Origin: Clostridia bacterium
Lineage (GTDB): Bacteria > Bacillota > Clostridia > Oscillospirales > CAG-382
DNA: 64,000 nucleotides
Direction of reading: 5' to 3'
Assembly (NCBI GenBank): GCA_017537345.1
Contig: JAFYKY010000005.1
Span: 62,001 to 126,000, forward strand
Shown here in pieces: positions 24,935 to 33,565 of the stretch; within the stretch, counting starts at the first letter, position 1; every line of letters starts with the position of its first letter. Made by a program: the position numbers and the translations under genes. The notes beneath the pieces are model-generated. The model was not told where the DNA came from, did no database searches, and saw only the letters and a list, made by a program, of their open reading frames with translations.

Positions 24935-25408
24935 ATGTTGGAAATTGAAAGAAAATTCTTAATTGAAAGACCGGAAGACGGCTGTCTTTCGGATTATAAA
25001 TTCAGCGATATCGTGCAGACCTATCTTTTACCCAAAGGACGCGTGCGTATGAGAAAGTACGAAGACCGCACCGTTTACACCCACACGGTAAAAACCTCTG
25101 TTACAAATATCACCAGAATAGAAGAGGAACGATGTATATCGGAAGCTGAATACTACGAGCTTTTGAAAACCGCCGATCCGGAAAGAGTTTCGGTCTGCAA
25201 GCGCAGATATATAATCGGGTATTGCGGATTTGTATTTGAGCTTGATGATTTCGGGGCAGGGTATACTCACGCTTTACTGGAAATAGAGCTGCCTGTGGAA
25301 GACGCTGAGTTTTACATACCGGATTTTTTGAAGATCGTTCGAGAAGTAACCGATGAACACGAATACAAAAACAGCGTTATCGCCGCGAAGGGATTTCCCG
25401 ACAAGTAA
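24935..25408 (+). CDS. CYTH domain protein (triphosphate tunnel metalloenzyme)
   Basis: A 157-residue protein starting with the EIERKFL signature of the CYTH family (residues 3-9). Alternating charged beta strands follow (GRVRMRKYEDRTVYTHTVKT, RIEEERCISEAEY, FELDDF, LLEIELPVED), as needed for the tunnel that binds triphosphates. Stand-alone bacterial members usually hydrolyse inorganic triphosphate or similar compounds; adenylate cyclase activity is less likely. AGAGGAT precedes the ATG. It is convergent with the pseudouridine synthase gene, the two stop codons being adjacent. Confidence 0.88.
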   Translation: MLEIERKFLIERPEDGCLSDYKFSDIVQTYLLPKGRVRMRKYEDRTVYTHTVKTSVTNITRIEEERCISEAEYYELLKTADPERVSVCKRRYIIGYCGFVFELDDFGAGYTHALLEIELPVEDAEFYIPDFLKIVREVTDEHEYKNSVIAAKGFPDK

Positions 25409-26353
25409 TCATTCAAACAGCTTGATAAAATCAGGCGTTTTGGCAGTGATTTTCTTCCCGTTGAGATAGTTCAGAATACCTTTATCGGATTTGAATTTAA
25501 ACTCAACGCAATACGAGCAAAGCTGCTGAAAGCTGTAGCCTTTTTTTCTGTCTTCTTTATTGACCGCATACTTCCCGTCGCCCAAAAGAGGATGACCGAT
25601 AGCGGAAAACGTAGCGCGGATCTGATGGGTTCTGCCTGTAATAAGTCTTATTTCAAGAAGAGAAAGAGCCTTTGTTTCTCCTATAACCTTATATCCCGTC
25701 ACTGCGGTTTTCGTATCGGCGCCCGCCTTTTTGTGTACCTTAACTATGTTTTCGTCCTGCTTTTTTTCAAGAAACATTGTTAAGGTATCTTCTTTTTTAT
25801 CAAGAATACCGTGTACGGCGGCAAGATAGGTCTTTTCTATCTCGCGGTCTTTTATAATACCGTTCATTATACGCAAAGCTTCTGCATTCTTTGCGGAAAT
25901 CACCAAGCCGGATGTGTTTCTGTCAATTCTGTTACACAAAGCAGGGGAGAATGAGTTTTCGGTCTGAGGATCGTATTCACCTTTTTTAAATAAATATGCT
26001 TTGATATTGTCGATCAAGGTGTTGTTTTCCTGCTTTTCGTCAGGCTGTACGGAAACGCCCGCAGGCTTATCTGCGATAAGAATATTTTCATCCTCATACA
26101 CAACGGAAACATTAGGCTTGAGAGAAGTAAAATCACTTGCTTTTTTAACAAAAAACTCATCGGAAATATAATATGTAATAACGTCTCCTGCATAAACAAA
26201 GGTATTCTCTTTACCGTGAACACCGTTTACCTTAACGCATTTATTCCGAATATATTTATACAAAAGTGATTGAGGCATAGTTTTAAAACGTTTGGACATA
26301 TATTTATCCAACCGTTGATTTCCGTCGTTTTTATTAATAGTTTCCGTTCGCAA
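25409..26353 (-). CDS. RluA-family pseudouridine synthase
   Basis: A 314-residue RNA-modifying enzyme that converts uridine to pseudouridine in rRNA or tRNA. An S4-like RNA-binding domain occupies about residues 12-75 and the catalytic domain begins near IADKPAGVSVQPDE. The catalytic Asp is in CNRIDRNTSGL (about 140-150); most family members have HRLDR, but the Asn form occurs in clostridial paralogs as far as I recall. GRTHQIR (about 241-247) is present. The start is TTG with AGGAGG upstream and a good promoter. The exact RNA target cannot be assigned. Confidence 0.85.
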   Translation of the reverse strand: MRTETINKNDGNQRLDKYMSKRFKTMPQSLLYKYIRNKCVKVNGVHGKENTFVYAGDVITYYISDEFFVKKASDFTSLKPNVSVVYEDENILIADKPAGVSVQPDEKQENNTLIDNIKAYLFKKGEYDPQTENSFSPALCNRIDRNTSGLVISAKNAEALRIMNGIIKDREIEKTYLAAVHGILDKKEDTLTMFLEKKQDENIVKVHKKAGADTKTAVTGYKVIGETKALSLLEIRLITGRTHQIRATFSAIGHPLLGDGKYAVNKEDRKKGYSFQQLCSYCVEFKFKSDKGILNYLNGKKITAKTPDFIKLFE

Positions 26354-26376
26354 AATTAACCGCCTCCTTTTAAAGC

Positions 26377-26405
26377 ATTATACATTAAAAAAACATTTTT
26401 GTAAA
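26377..26405 (-). promoter_or_regulatory. promoter for the RluA-family gene
   Basis: On the minus strand TTTACA (26405-26400) and TATAAT (26382-26377) are 17 bp apart, about 24 bp before the TTG start. Confidence 0.7.
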
Positions 26406-26413
26406 TAGAAAAA

Positions 26414-26432
26414 CGGCGCTTTCGATGCGCCG
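26414..26432 (-). terminator. terminator of the upstream hypothetical gene
   Basis: CGGCGC and GCGCCG pair, and a TTTTTCT run follows on the minus strand, just after the stop at 26441. Confidence 0.75.
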
Positions 26433-26440
26433 CATTTATT

Positions 26441-26866
26441 TTACAGAAACTTTTTAAGTCTGTCAATATTTTGCTCTTCGAGTTTTATAAGTCCCAAAGC
26501 GAGAGCTTTGCTGTTTTTATCCGCGCCTTTGCACGCAGATAAATGGCGCCTCAGATCGGTGGCACCGGCGACCGTGCCCATTAAAAGCATTTCCGCAAGG
26601 TGAGATACGCTGTCATCTTTAAACGCGCCCAGCTTTATCATCGATGTTGTCCGTATAGCCGCAAAAGGTGACATATCCCAATTAAACGGTTTCTTTTCCG
26701 GCATAAGACTCTTGGATAATCTGTATATCTTCATATAATCTTTATATTGTCTGCTTGTTTCCGCAATAAACCTTTCGTTTTCCGTTTCTGCGTTTATTCG
26801 GGGAATAGTATACATACCGGTCTGCGCAGAACGGTGAACACAAGCAAGAAGCGTATTGTTATTCAA
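26441..26866 (-). CDS. hypothetical protein
   Basis: A 141-residue soluble protein I do not recognise. It is rich in charged residues and predicted mostly helical, with no signal peptide or membrane segment. The C-terminal half (LAEMLLMGTVAGATDLRRHL and the following ALGLIKLEEQNIDRLKKFL) looks like a helical bundle. The start is TTG with AGGAGGTG 8 bases upstream, which supports translation. It is a single-gene unit between tRNA-Pro and the RluA-family gene, with its own terminator. Confidence 0.6.
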   Translation of the reverse strand: MNNNTLLACVHRSAQTGMYTIPRINAETENERFIAETSRQYKDYMKIYRLSKSLMPEKKPFNWDMSPFAAIRTTSMIKLGAFKDDSVSHLAEMLLMGTVAGATDLRRHLSACKGADKNSKALALGLIKLEEQNIDRLKKFL

Positions 26867-26961
26867 TTCGATACACCTCCTCCGAATATATTTTGTTACT
26901 TATGCAAAAATATATGTAAACAAAGGGGTAATATTTTTTAACAATATTTTGTATTTTTGTA

Positions 26962-26990
26962 TTGACATTTGGCTTTTCCGGTGTTATAAT
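26962..26990 (+). promoter_or_regulatory. consensus promoter for tRNA-Pro
   Basis: TTGACA (26962-26967) and TATAAT (26985-26990), 17-bp spacer: a perfect sigma-A consensus, 15 bp before the tRNA. Confidence 0.9.
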
Positions 26991-27005
26991 AGCACCGTTG
27001 CGTAT

Positions 27006-27082
27006 CTGGGTGTGGCTCAGCTTGGTAGAGCGCCACGTTGGGGACGTGGAGGCCGCTGGTTCAAATCCAGTCACTCAGACCA
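27006..27082 (+). tRNA. tRNA-Pro (anticodon GGG)
   Basis: A 77-nt cloverleaf with acceptor CTGGGTG/CACTCAG, D arm GGCTCAGCTTGGTAGAGC, anticodon stem CCACG/CGTGG with loop TTGGGGA (anticodon GGG at 27040-27042), T arm CTGGTTCAAATCCAG and an encoded CCA. It reads CCC and CCU codons. Confidence 0.95.
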
Positions 27083-27084
27083 AC

Positions 27085-27119
27085 AAACGCACTTTTGCTT
27101 TTTGCAAAAGTGCGTTTTT
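27085..27119 (+). terminator. terminator of the tRNA-Pro gene
   Basis: AAACGCACTTTTGC pairs with GCAAAAGTGCGTTT, followed by TTTG; it starts three bases after the tRNA CCA end. Confidence 0.9.
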
Positions 27120-27195
27120 GTTATTATTGGCGATATAATGTAAAAATCACTAAAACAAATCTGCATTGACAATAAAATATGTTGCATATTTATGC

Positions 27196-27225
27196 TTGAC
27201 TGTAGTCATTTTTTCGTGTTATAAT
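27196..27225 (+). promoter_or_regulatory. promoter for the flavodoxin-like gene and nfnAB
   Basis: TTGACT (27196-27201) and TATAAT (27220-27225) with an 18-bp spacer. Confidence 0.7.
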
Positions 27226-27275
27226 ATGCCAATTTATAAAATATAATGATATTTTATTCAATAGGCGGTATTGAA

Positions 27276-27827
27276 ATGAAAAAAACACTTATTCTAAACG
27301 GTTCACCCCGAGTAAAAGGCGACACAGTAAGCCTTATCGACATTATCACCAAAAATCTTGACGGTGAATATAAAATTGTTAATGCGTACCGTTGTTCAGT
27401 AGCGCCTTGCATAGATTGCCGTTATTGCTACGAAAAGGAAGGCTGCGCCATTATTGACGGTATGCAGGCGATCTATGATTATATTCAGGATTGCGATAAT
27501 ATAATTATCGCATCTCCCATTTATTTTTCCGAGCTTACGGGAAAACTTCTTGATGTAGCCAGCCGTCTTCAGACGTATTTTTGCGCTCGCCATTTCAGAA
27601 ACGAAAATCCCGTACCCAAGCCCAAAAAAGGTGCCGTTTTGTTGGTTGGCGGCGGCGATGGAAATATGGACAAAGCCTATGACACCGCATGCTGCATACT
27701 TAAGCATATAAACTGTACAGACGTACATAAGCTTATCTACAGCAACCGCACGAACACAAGACCTGCCGCAGAGGATGAAGACGTGCATAACCACATCCTT
27801 TCCGTAGCGGAATTCCTTAATAATTGA
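27276..27827 (+). CDS. flavodoxin-fold NAD(P)H/FMN oxidoreductase
   Basis: A 183-residue flavoprotein of the NADPH-dependent FMN reductase-like family. The FMN phosphate-binding loop is NGSPRVKGDTVSL (about residues 7-19), the family Cys cluster is CIDCRYCYEKEGC (about 44-56), and ASPIYFSELTGKLL (about 78-91) forms the second FMN contact. The Cys cluster is typical of iron-sulfur flavoprotein-like members, which may bind a 4Fe-4S cluster. The ATG at 27276 gives the usual MKKTLILNGSPR start. It lies just upstream of nfnAB, suggesting an electron transfer role. Confidence 0.82.
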   Translation: MKKTLILNGSPRVKGDTVSLIDIITKNLDGEYKIVNAYRCSVAPCIDCRYCYEKEGCAIIDGMQAIYDYIQDCDNIIIASPIYFSELTGKLLDVASRLQTYFCARHFRNENPVPKPKKGAVLLVGGGDGNMDKAYDTACCILKHINCTDVHKLIYSNRTNTRPAAEDEDVHNHILSVAEFLNN

Positions 27828-27863
27828 GTTTTACGTTTCTTTTTAATTTATAAAGGAGATTTT

Positions 27864-28706
27864 ATGATGTTTAAAGTTGTATCCAACGATGCGCTTAATC
27901 CCACTGTGTTCAAAATGGTGGTTTATGCGCCTGCAGTAGCAAAAAAAGCGCTTGCAGGGCAGTTTGTTATGCTTCGTACCGATGAAAACGGCGAGCGTAT
28001 CCCTCTCACCGTAGCGGATTATGACAGAGAAAACGGCACCGTAACCGTTATTTATCAGGCGGTTGGCGCTACTACCATAACTCTTTCCCACAAAAAAGCA
28101 GGGGAGTATATTGCCGATTTTGCCGGCCCTCTCGGCAACCATACCGAAATTGAAGGTATAAAGAAGGTTTGCGTTATCGGCGGCGGCGTAGGAAGCGCTA
28201 TCGCATACCCCGTCGCAAAAGCGTTTTCCGAAAACGGCGCGGAAGTTCACACTATTGTCGGTTTCAGAAGCGCAGATCTGGTTATTCTTGAAGATGACTT
28301 CAGAGCCATTTCCGATAAGTTCATTCTTATGACCGACGACGGCTCCGCTGGTGAAAAAGGTCTTGTTACCGATGCATTGCGTAAGCTTTTGGAAGCAGGA
28401 GAATATGACGAAGTAGTTTGTATCGGTCCTCTTATAATGATGAAATTCGTTTGTATGGTAACAAAGGAATTCGGCGTTAAAACCATTGTAAGTATGAACC
28501 CCATTATGATAGACGGTACCGGTATGTGCGGCGGATGCAGACTTTCCGTTGGCGGAAAGACAGTGTTTGCTTGTGTAGACGGCCCCGAATTCGACGGACA
28601 TCTCGTTGATTTTGATTCCGCTATCGCACGTAGCAGAATGTATGGTGAATTTGAACGCCACGCCCGTGAAGAGACCTGTAATTTGTTTTCCAAGGAGGCA
28701 GAATAA
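27864..28706 (+). CDS. nfnA: NADH-dependent reduced ferredoxin:NADP+ oxidoreductase subunit A
   Basis: A 280-residue FAD/NAD-binding subunit of the NfnAB complex, which couples NADH and reduced ferredoxin oxidation to NADP+ reduction by electron bifurcation. The N-terminal FAD barrel shows RIPLTVADYD (about 46-55). The NAD-binding core has VCVIGGGVGSAIAYPVAKAF (about 104-123). The C-terminal 2Fe-2S site has GTGMCGGCRL with a further Cys in FACVDGPEFDG (about 212-240), where the Asp is the unusual fourth ligand known for NfnA. AAGGAG precedes the ATG. nfnB follows 2 bp later. Confidence 0.88.
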   Translation: MMFKVVSNDALNPTVFKMVVYAPAVAKKALAGQFVMLRTDENGERIPLTVADYDRENGTVTVIYQAVGATTITLSHKKAGEYIADFAGPLGNHTEIEGIKKVCVIGGGVGSAIAYPVAKAFSENGAEVHTIVGFRSADLVILEDDFRAISDKFILMTDDGSAGEKGLVTDALRKLLEAGEYDEVVCIGPLIMMKFVCMVTKEFGVKTIVSMNPIMIDGTGMCGGCRLSVGGKTVFACVDGPEFDGHLVDFDSAIARSRMYGEFERHAREETCNLFSKEAE

Positions 28707-28708
28707 CT

Positions 28709-30070
28709 ATGGCTAATATGTCCCAATGCAAAACGCCTATGCCCGTGCTTGATCCTATCGAACGCGGTAAATGCTTCGAGGAAGTAGCTATCGGTTATAC
28801 CGAAGAAGACGCTTTTAACGAAGCGCAGCGCTGCCTTAACTGTCCTACCCGTCCTTGTGTATCAGGCTGTCCCGTAGGGATAGACATTCCCGGATTTATA
28901 TCAAAAATAAAGGAAAACGATCTCGAAGGCGCAAAGGCTGTAATCAACGCTTCCAGCTCTCTCCCCGCAGTATGCGGAAGAGTATGTCCGCAGGAAAACC
29001 AATGTGAAAAATACTGTGTACGAGGCAAAAAAGGCGATCCCGTAGGTATTGGACGTCTTGAAAGATTTGTAGCGGATAATGCTAAAAATGCCGCAGCAGC
29101 AAAAGCAGAACCCAATGGTAAGCGAGTAGCAATCGTCGGAAGCGGTCCCGCGGGACTTGCTTGCGCAGGGGCGCTTGCTTCTAAGGGCTACGGCGTAACG
29201 GTATTCGAAGCCCTACACACTCCCGGCGGTGTTCTCGTATACGGTATTCCTCAGTTCCGCCTTCCCAAAGAAATAGTTGCAAAAGAAGTTGAACAGCTTG
29301 TCAATATGGGCGTTGAAATAGTCACCGACTGTATCGTTGGCAAAACTGTTACGATCTCCGAGCTTCGCGAAGATTATGATGCGGTGTTCATAGGAAGCGG
29401 CGCCGGTCTGCCCAGATTTATGAATATCGAGGGAGAAAATCTCTGCGGTGTTTATTCCGCCAACGAGTTTCTTACCCGCGTTAATCTTATGAAAGCTTAT
29501 AAAAACGACAGCACTACGCCTATAATGCGTCCCAAAAAGGCAGTTGTTGTTGGCGGCGGCAACGTTGCAATGGATGCTGCCCGCTGTGCATTGCGTCTGG
29601 GCGCTGATGAAGTAAGTATCGTTTACCGCCGCAGTGAAGAAGAGCTTCCCGCACGTAAGGAAGAAGTGGAACACGCAAAAGAAGAAGGTATTATCTTCCG
29701 TCTTCTTACAAACCCCGTGTCCATCCTCGGTGAAAACGGATACGTTACTGGCGTTGAATGCGCGGTTATGACTTTGGGCGAACCCGATGAAAGAGGCAGA
29801 AGAAAGCCTATCGACAGCGGTGAGCGTTTTAATCTTGAATGCGATTGCGTTATTATGGCTATCGGTACTTCTCCGAACCCCCTTATACAGCGTTCAGAGC
29901 CCGGTCTTGAAACCACTAAACACGGCGGCATAGTTGTTGATGAAAACGAAAAAACTTCTTTAGACGCCGTTTACGCAGGCGGTGACGCCGTTACCGGCTC
30001 AGCTACCGTTATTCTTGCAATGGGCGCAGGCAAAAAGGCCGCAGAAGAAATAGATAAATTACTTTCTTAA
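28709..30070 (+). CDS. nfnB: NADPH-binding subunit NfnB (glutamate synthase small-chain-like)
   Basis: A 453-residue flavoprotein homologous to GltD. N-terminal cysteines for two 4Fe-4S clusters appear in CLNCPTRPCVSGCP (about 43-56) and CGRVCPQENQCEKYC (about 89-103). The first Rossmann fold is VAIVGSGPAGLACAGALAS (about 144-162) and the second AVVVGGGNVAMDAARCALR (about 279-297). Pairing with nfnA directly upstream decides for NfnB over a glutamate synthase subunit, as no large glutamate synthase gene is nearby. The complex supplies NADPH for biosynthesis in anaerobes. A terminator follows. Confidence 0.88.
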   Translation: MANMSQCKTPMPVLDPIERGKCFEEVAIGYTEEDAFNEAQRCLNCPTRPCVSGCPVGIDIPGFISKIKENDLEGAKAVINASSSLPAVCGRVCPQENQCEKYCVRGKKGDPVGIGRLERFVADNAKNAAAAKAEPNGKRVAIVGSGPAGLACAGALASKGYGVTVFEALHTPGGVLVYGIPQFRLPKEIVAKEVEQLVNMGVEIVTDCIVGKTVTISELREDYDAVFIGSGAGLPRFMNIEGENLCGVYSANEFLTRVNLMKAYKNDSTTPIMRPKKAVVVGGGNVAMDAARCALRLGADEVSIVYRRSEEELPARKEEVEHAKEEGIIFRLLTNPVSILGENGYVTGVECAVMTLGEPDERGRRKPIDSGERFNLECDCVIMAIGTSPNPLIQRSEPGLETTKHGGIVVDENEKTSLDAVYAGGDAVTGSATVILAMGAGKKAAEEIDKLLS

Positions 30071-30081
30071 ACACAAAATTC

Positions 30082-30110
30082 AATCCGGCAGTTTTACTGC
30101 CGGATTATTT
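30082..30110 (+). terminator. terminator of the nfnAB unit
   Basis: AATCCGGCAG and CTGCCGGATT pair around TTTTA, followed by ATTTAG. Confidence 0.8.
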
Positions 30111-30127
30111 AGTAAAAGGAGATTATG

Positions 30128-30574
30128 ATGATAATAAGACAAGCACTGCCAGATGATGCGGAACTGTTAAAAGAACTTTATTTTGAGCATCTGACCGCTT
30201 TTCCGCCTGCAGAAGAACAAAATATGCAGATGTGGCGGGAGTTAATACAACATTTTTACGATGACGATAATATAGAACTCCTTGTATGCGAGGTCAGCGG
30301 TAAGGTAGTTTCATCGGTTCACGTAACGGTTATAAAAAACCTCACACACAATCTCCGTCCTTATGCGGTAATTGAGAACGTCGTGACCCACGCAGATCAT
30401 CGTTGTAACGGTTATGGCTCCGCTTTGCTTTCGGAAGCAACGGAGTTTGCCAAAAAACACAACTGTTACAAGGTGTTTCTCGAAACAGGCTCAAACAAGG
30501 AAAGTACCTTGAACTTTTACAGAAAAAACGGCTTTTCCGTTGACGCAAAGCATTCCTGCTTAAAAAGACTGTAA
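30128..30574 (+). CDS. GNAT family N-acetyltransferase
   Basis: A 148-residue GNAT protein. The acetyl-CoA motif is VVTHADHRCNGYGSALLSEA (about residues 87-106), followed by YKVFLETGSNKESTLNFYRKNGF. It would acetylate an unknown small molecule or peptide amine. Two ATGs are in tandem; the second (30128) has AGGAG at a better distance (6 bases). It is alone on the plus strand after the nfnAB terminator and converges with ylmC, the two stops being 6 bp apart. Confidence 0.8.
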   Translation: MIIRQALPDDAELLKELYFEHLTAFPPAEEQNMQMWRELIQHFYDDDNIELLVCEVSGKVVSSVHVTVIKNLTHNLRPYAVIENVVTHADHRCNGYGSALLSEATEFAKKHNCYKVFLETGSNKESTLNFYRKNGFSVDAKHSCLKRL

Positions 30575-30580
30575 TATGCG

Positions 30581-30829
30581 TTAATGACGGGCGTTCTGCA
30601 CCTCTGTGTATTTAACTAATATAATATCCTCGCCGATACGTTCTATGTTTTCCCACCTGATGTATATACGGCTTTTCCCGGGAAATAAACCTCCCTTTGC
30701 AGGAATAGACAAACGGATTATCTTTCCGCATTCGGTATCTATATCGGCATCACATACGTAGCCCAGCCTTTTTCCGTCACATAAATTTATAACTTCCTTA
30801 TCGCTGAGATCAGAAAAACTTACAACCAT
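30581..30829 (-). CDS. YlmC/YmxH family sporulation-associated PRC-barrel protein
   Basis: An 82-residue PRC-barrel protein. The LCDGKRLGYVCDADID (about 16-31) and RIYIRWENIERIGEDIILVK (about 54-73) strands match the YlmC/YmxH family, conserved in endospore formers. The molecular function is not known. It is 10 bp downstream of spoIVA on the same strand and is likely part of the same transcript, which supports a sporulation link. AGG precedes the ATG at a somewhat long distance (9 bases). Confidence 0.85.
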   Translation of the reverse strand: MVVSFSDLSDKEVINLCDGKRLGYVCDADIDTECGKIIRLSIPAKGGLFPGKSRIYIRWENIERIGEDIILVKYTEVQNARH

Positions 30830-30839
30830 ATTTAAAAAC

Positions 30840-32312
30840 CTATAAGAGTATGCAAATAAGTCCGCCGCTGCCTTCGTTTATTATCCTTTCAAGCGTTTCC
30901 GAAAGCTTGCTTCTGGCATCTTCGGGCATATGGGCAAGCTTTGCATTTATACCTTCGCCGATAAGTTCGTACAGTGATTTTCCGAACATATTTGAACCCC
31001 ATATCTTTTTGGGATCTTCTTCAAATTCACGAAGCAGATATTCCACCAGCTCTTCCGATTGTCTTTCCGTACCAACGGTAGGGGACAGTTCTGTCTGAAT
31101 ATTCGCTTTTATCATGTGTATCGAAGGCGCGGACGCCTTAAGCTTAACCCCGTAACCACCGGGTTGTCTTACGATTTCAGGCTCGTCGAGAGTAAGATCA
31201 TCCACATCGGGAGTAACTATTCCGTATCCCGTGCGGTTTACTTGCGCCAACGCTTCGGATACCTTTGAATATTTGTCATTTACGGTTTTTAAGTCCGCTA
31301 AGGTGGAGAACAAGGATTTTTCATCGGTAATATCAAATCCCGAATGCTCGCCCAAAGCGCTGAAAAACAGTTCGTCGGGCACCGTTACCGAAATCTGCGT
31401 GGTACCATCGCCGAGATCTACCTTTTCAATCTTTGCTTTTCCGCCGTTTTCTGTAATAAAATTCCCAAAAGTCTGCTTGATGTCGCCTATTCTTTTAATT
31501 TTGTTTACCGTTTCGGATATCTCTCCGTACAATTCGTTTTTCACTTTTCCGCTTTGCTGAACGTCGATCCACGCAGGTAAAGCGAATTTTATTTCTCTTA
31601 CAGGAAATTCATACAATACGGCGCTTAATATTTCTCTTATATCCCGTTCATCAATTTCTGAGCAGTTTACGGGAATTACGGGAATATCATAACATTCTTC
31701 AAGTTCTTTTGACAAAGCAACGGTTCTTTTTTCTGCGGGATATGCCGAATTAAGCACGATAACAAACGGCTTGCCCGTATCCTTCATTTCGCGGACTATC
31801 CTGCTTTCCGCATCAAGATACGCGCTTCTGTCGATCTCTCCGATACTTCCGTCGGTGGTTACCATTATTCCTATCGTTGAATGCTCACTTATTACTTTCT
31901 TGGTTCCCAGCTCGGCAGCGGTTTCAAACGGCATAGGAGATTCCGACCAAGGTGTCATTACCATTCTGGTTTCGCCGTCTTCAATGTGTCCGATCGCACC
32001 CGGTACTATATAACCCACGCAATCTATCATCCGCATACGAAAAACTATGTTTTCATCGAGCTTAATTACAGCCGCTTCCTCCGGAACAAATTTAGGCTCC
32101 GTTGTCATTACAGTTCTGCCGGAAGCAGATTGGGGCATCTCGTCCCGCGCCCTCTCTTTCTTTGCGGGTGAGTCCATATAAGGCAAAACCATAGTTTGCA
32201 TAAATCTGTTGATAAGCGTGGATTTTCCCGTTCTGACGGGACCCACAACACCGATATAAATATCTCCTTCGGTTCGTCTTGATATCTCCTCGTATATGCT
32301 CAGATCAGCCAT
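30840..32312 (-). CDS. spoIVA: stage IV sporulation protein A
   Basis: A 490-residue ATPase that polymerises on the forespore surface to form the coat basement layer. The N-terminal half is a GTPase-like domain with Walker A GPVRTGKST (24-32) and a Walker B-like MRMIDCVGY (about 93-101). The middle and C-terminal parts match SpoIVA to the end, where the short hydrophobic GGLICILL tail corresponds to the region needed for membrane-curvature/SpoVM localisation. Length is typical. GGAGG precedes the ATG. This is direct evidence for an endospore former. I could not identify a convincing sigma-E promoter. Confidence 0.95.
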   Translation of the reverse strand: MADLSIYEEISRRTEGDIYIGVVGPVRTGKSTLINRFMQTMVLPYMDSPAKKERARDEMPQSASGRTVMTTEPKFVPEEAAVIKLDENIVFRMRMIDCVGYIVPGAIGHIEDGETRMVMTPWSESPMPFETAAELGTKKVISEHSTIGIMVTTDGSIGEIDRSAYLDAESRIVREMKDTGKPFVIVLNSAYPAEKRTVALSKELEECYDIPVIPVNCSEIDERDIREILSAVLYEFPVREIKFALPAWIDVQQSGKVKNELYGEISETVNKIKRIGDIKQTFGNFITENGGKAKIEKVDLGDGTTQISVTVPDELFFSALGEHSGFDITDEKSLFSTLADLKTVNDKYSKVSEALAQVNRTGYGIVTPDVDDLTLDEPEIVRQPGGYGVKLKASAPSIHMIKANIQTELSPTVGTERQSEELVEYLLREFEEDPKKIWGSNMFGKSLYELIGEGINAKLAHMPEDARSKLSETLERIINEGSGGLICILL

Positions 32313-32400
32313 TTTAATTCCTCCACAGATAATTTTTCATATAAATTTGTTTAAAGATATTCAAAAAAACATAAGTATATGACATATCGTTAAAAAATGT

Positions 32401-32429
32401 TTGACAAAATCTGTGTGAGGTGCTAAAAT
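32401..32429 (+). promoter_or_regulatory. promoter for pfkA
   Basis: TTGACA (32401-32406) and TAAAAT (32424-32429) with a 17-bp spacer; the start codon is 35 bp downstream. Confidence 0.8.
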
Positions 32430-32464
32430 TACAGTATAAATTTAGTTTTTTCGGAGGTTTACCG

Positions 32465-33529
32465 ATGGCAGAATTCAAAAGAATAGGCGTACTTACTTCC
32501 GGCGGTGACGCACCCGGTATGAACGCCGCAGTTCGTGCAGTTACAAGACTTGCTTTATATAAAGGCGTGGAAGTATACGGAATATATAACGGTTATCAGG
32601 GACTTATTGACGGTCAGATAAAACCCCTCGGAGCGCGTGACGTTTCATATATAATCAACCGCGGCGGCACTATGCTTTATACCGCCCGCTGCCCTGAGTT
32701 CAAAACCAAAGAAGGTGTGGAAAAAGCGGCGGCAAAAGCGCGTGAGTTCGGACTTGACGGTATCGTTACCATCGGCGGTGACGGAACCTTCCGCGGTGCG
32801 GTCGACCTTACCGATGCAGGTATCCCCTGTATAGGTATTCCCGGAACAATAGATAACGATATTGCGTCCACCGAAATGACCATCGGATTTGACACGGCTA
32901 TGAACACCGTTGTGGATCTGGTTGATAAGCTCCGCGATACCAGCGAAAGCCATTCCCGCTGTACTATAGTTGAGGTTATGGGCAGAGATGCGGGAGATAT
33001 AGCACTGAATACGGCTATTGCTGTCGGTGCAGTTACTACCGTTATTAAAGAGATCCCCACCGATTTCGATCACGTTTTTGAAAAAATGATCGAAGCACGC
33101 AGAGCGGGTAAGCGTAATTTTATTATCATAACCGCAGAAGGTATGGGCAGAGAATACGGCGAGGAGCTTACCGATCTTATAGAGAAACGCACCGGTATTG
33201 AAGCAAGATTTGCTCGTCTTGCTCACATCCAGCGCGGAGGAAGCCCTACACTTCAGGACAGAGTACTCGCAACCAAGATGGGATGCGCCGCTGTTGAAAG
33301 CCTTGTTTCCGGTCAGATGAAAAAGGTAGTTTGCCAGCGTCACAACAGCATTATTACTATGGATATTCACGATGCGCTTCAGGTAGATAAGCTTATGAAG
33401 GGCAAACTTTCCAAAGAGGAACAAAACAAGATCCCGCCCAATATTCTGTACGATATGAAGAAGATCGTTGCGGAAAAAGAGGCATATAAGCAGTATCTTA
33501 ACTACATTATCGACCATATTACACTTTAA
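32465..33529 (+). CDS. pfkA: ATP-dependent 6-phosphofructokinase
   Basis: A 354-residue enzyme that phosphorylates fructose 6-phosphate in glycolysis. The ATP-binding GGDAPGMNAAVRA (about 14-26), GGDGTFRGA (about 102-110) and catalytic PGTIDNDI (about 125-132) are present. Gly after GGD and PGTIDND (not PKTIDND) indicate the ATP-using form over the pyrophosphate-using one. It is about 35 residues longer than the E. coli enzyme, with the extra length at the C-terminus. The ATG at 32465 has CGGAGGT 8 bases upstream. Single-gene unit with its own promoter and terminator. Confidence 0.94.
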   Translation: MAEFKRIGVLTSGGDAPGMNAAVRAVTRLALYKGVEVYGIYNGYQGLIDGQIKPLGARDVSYIINRGGTMLYTARCPEFKTKEGVEKAAAKAREFGLDGIVTIGGDGTFRGAVDLTDAGIPCIGIPGTIDNDIASTEMTIGFDTAMNTVVDLVDKLRDTSESHSRCTIVEVMGRDAGDIALNTAIAVGAVTTVIKEIPTDFDHVFEKMIEARRAGKRNFIIITAEGMGREYGEELTDLIEKRTGIEARFARLAHIQRGGSPTLQDRVLATKMGCAAVESLVSGQMKKVVCQRHNSIITMDIHDALQVDKLMKGKLSKEEQNKIPPNILYDMKKIVAEKEAYKQYLNYIIDHITL

Positions 33530-33534
33530 TTCAA

Positions 33535-33560
33535 AAAGCCCTTGTGAAAACAAGGGCTTT
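33535..33560. terminator. terminator between pfkA and alr
   Basis: AAAGCCCTTG (33535-33544) and CAAGGGCTTT (33551-33560) pair; the flanks suit termination of the convergent genes. Confidence 0.85.
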
Positions 33561-33565
33561 ATCTT

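Noticed and set aside
25904..25940. RluA-family catalytic motif with Asn instead of His (NRID)
   Set aside because: The catalytic Asp is intact and I recall the Asn form from other clostridial paralogs, so it is not reported as unusual.
26856..27143. 95-codon open frame across tRNA-Pro
   Set aside because: It is the translated tRNA gene (a familiar artefact) and its promoter.
27843..28661. 272-codon open frame antisense to nfnA
   Set aside because: Shadow of a conserved subunit gene.
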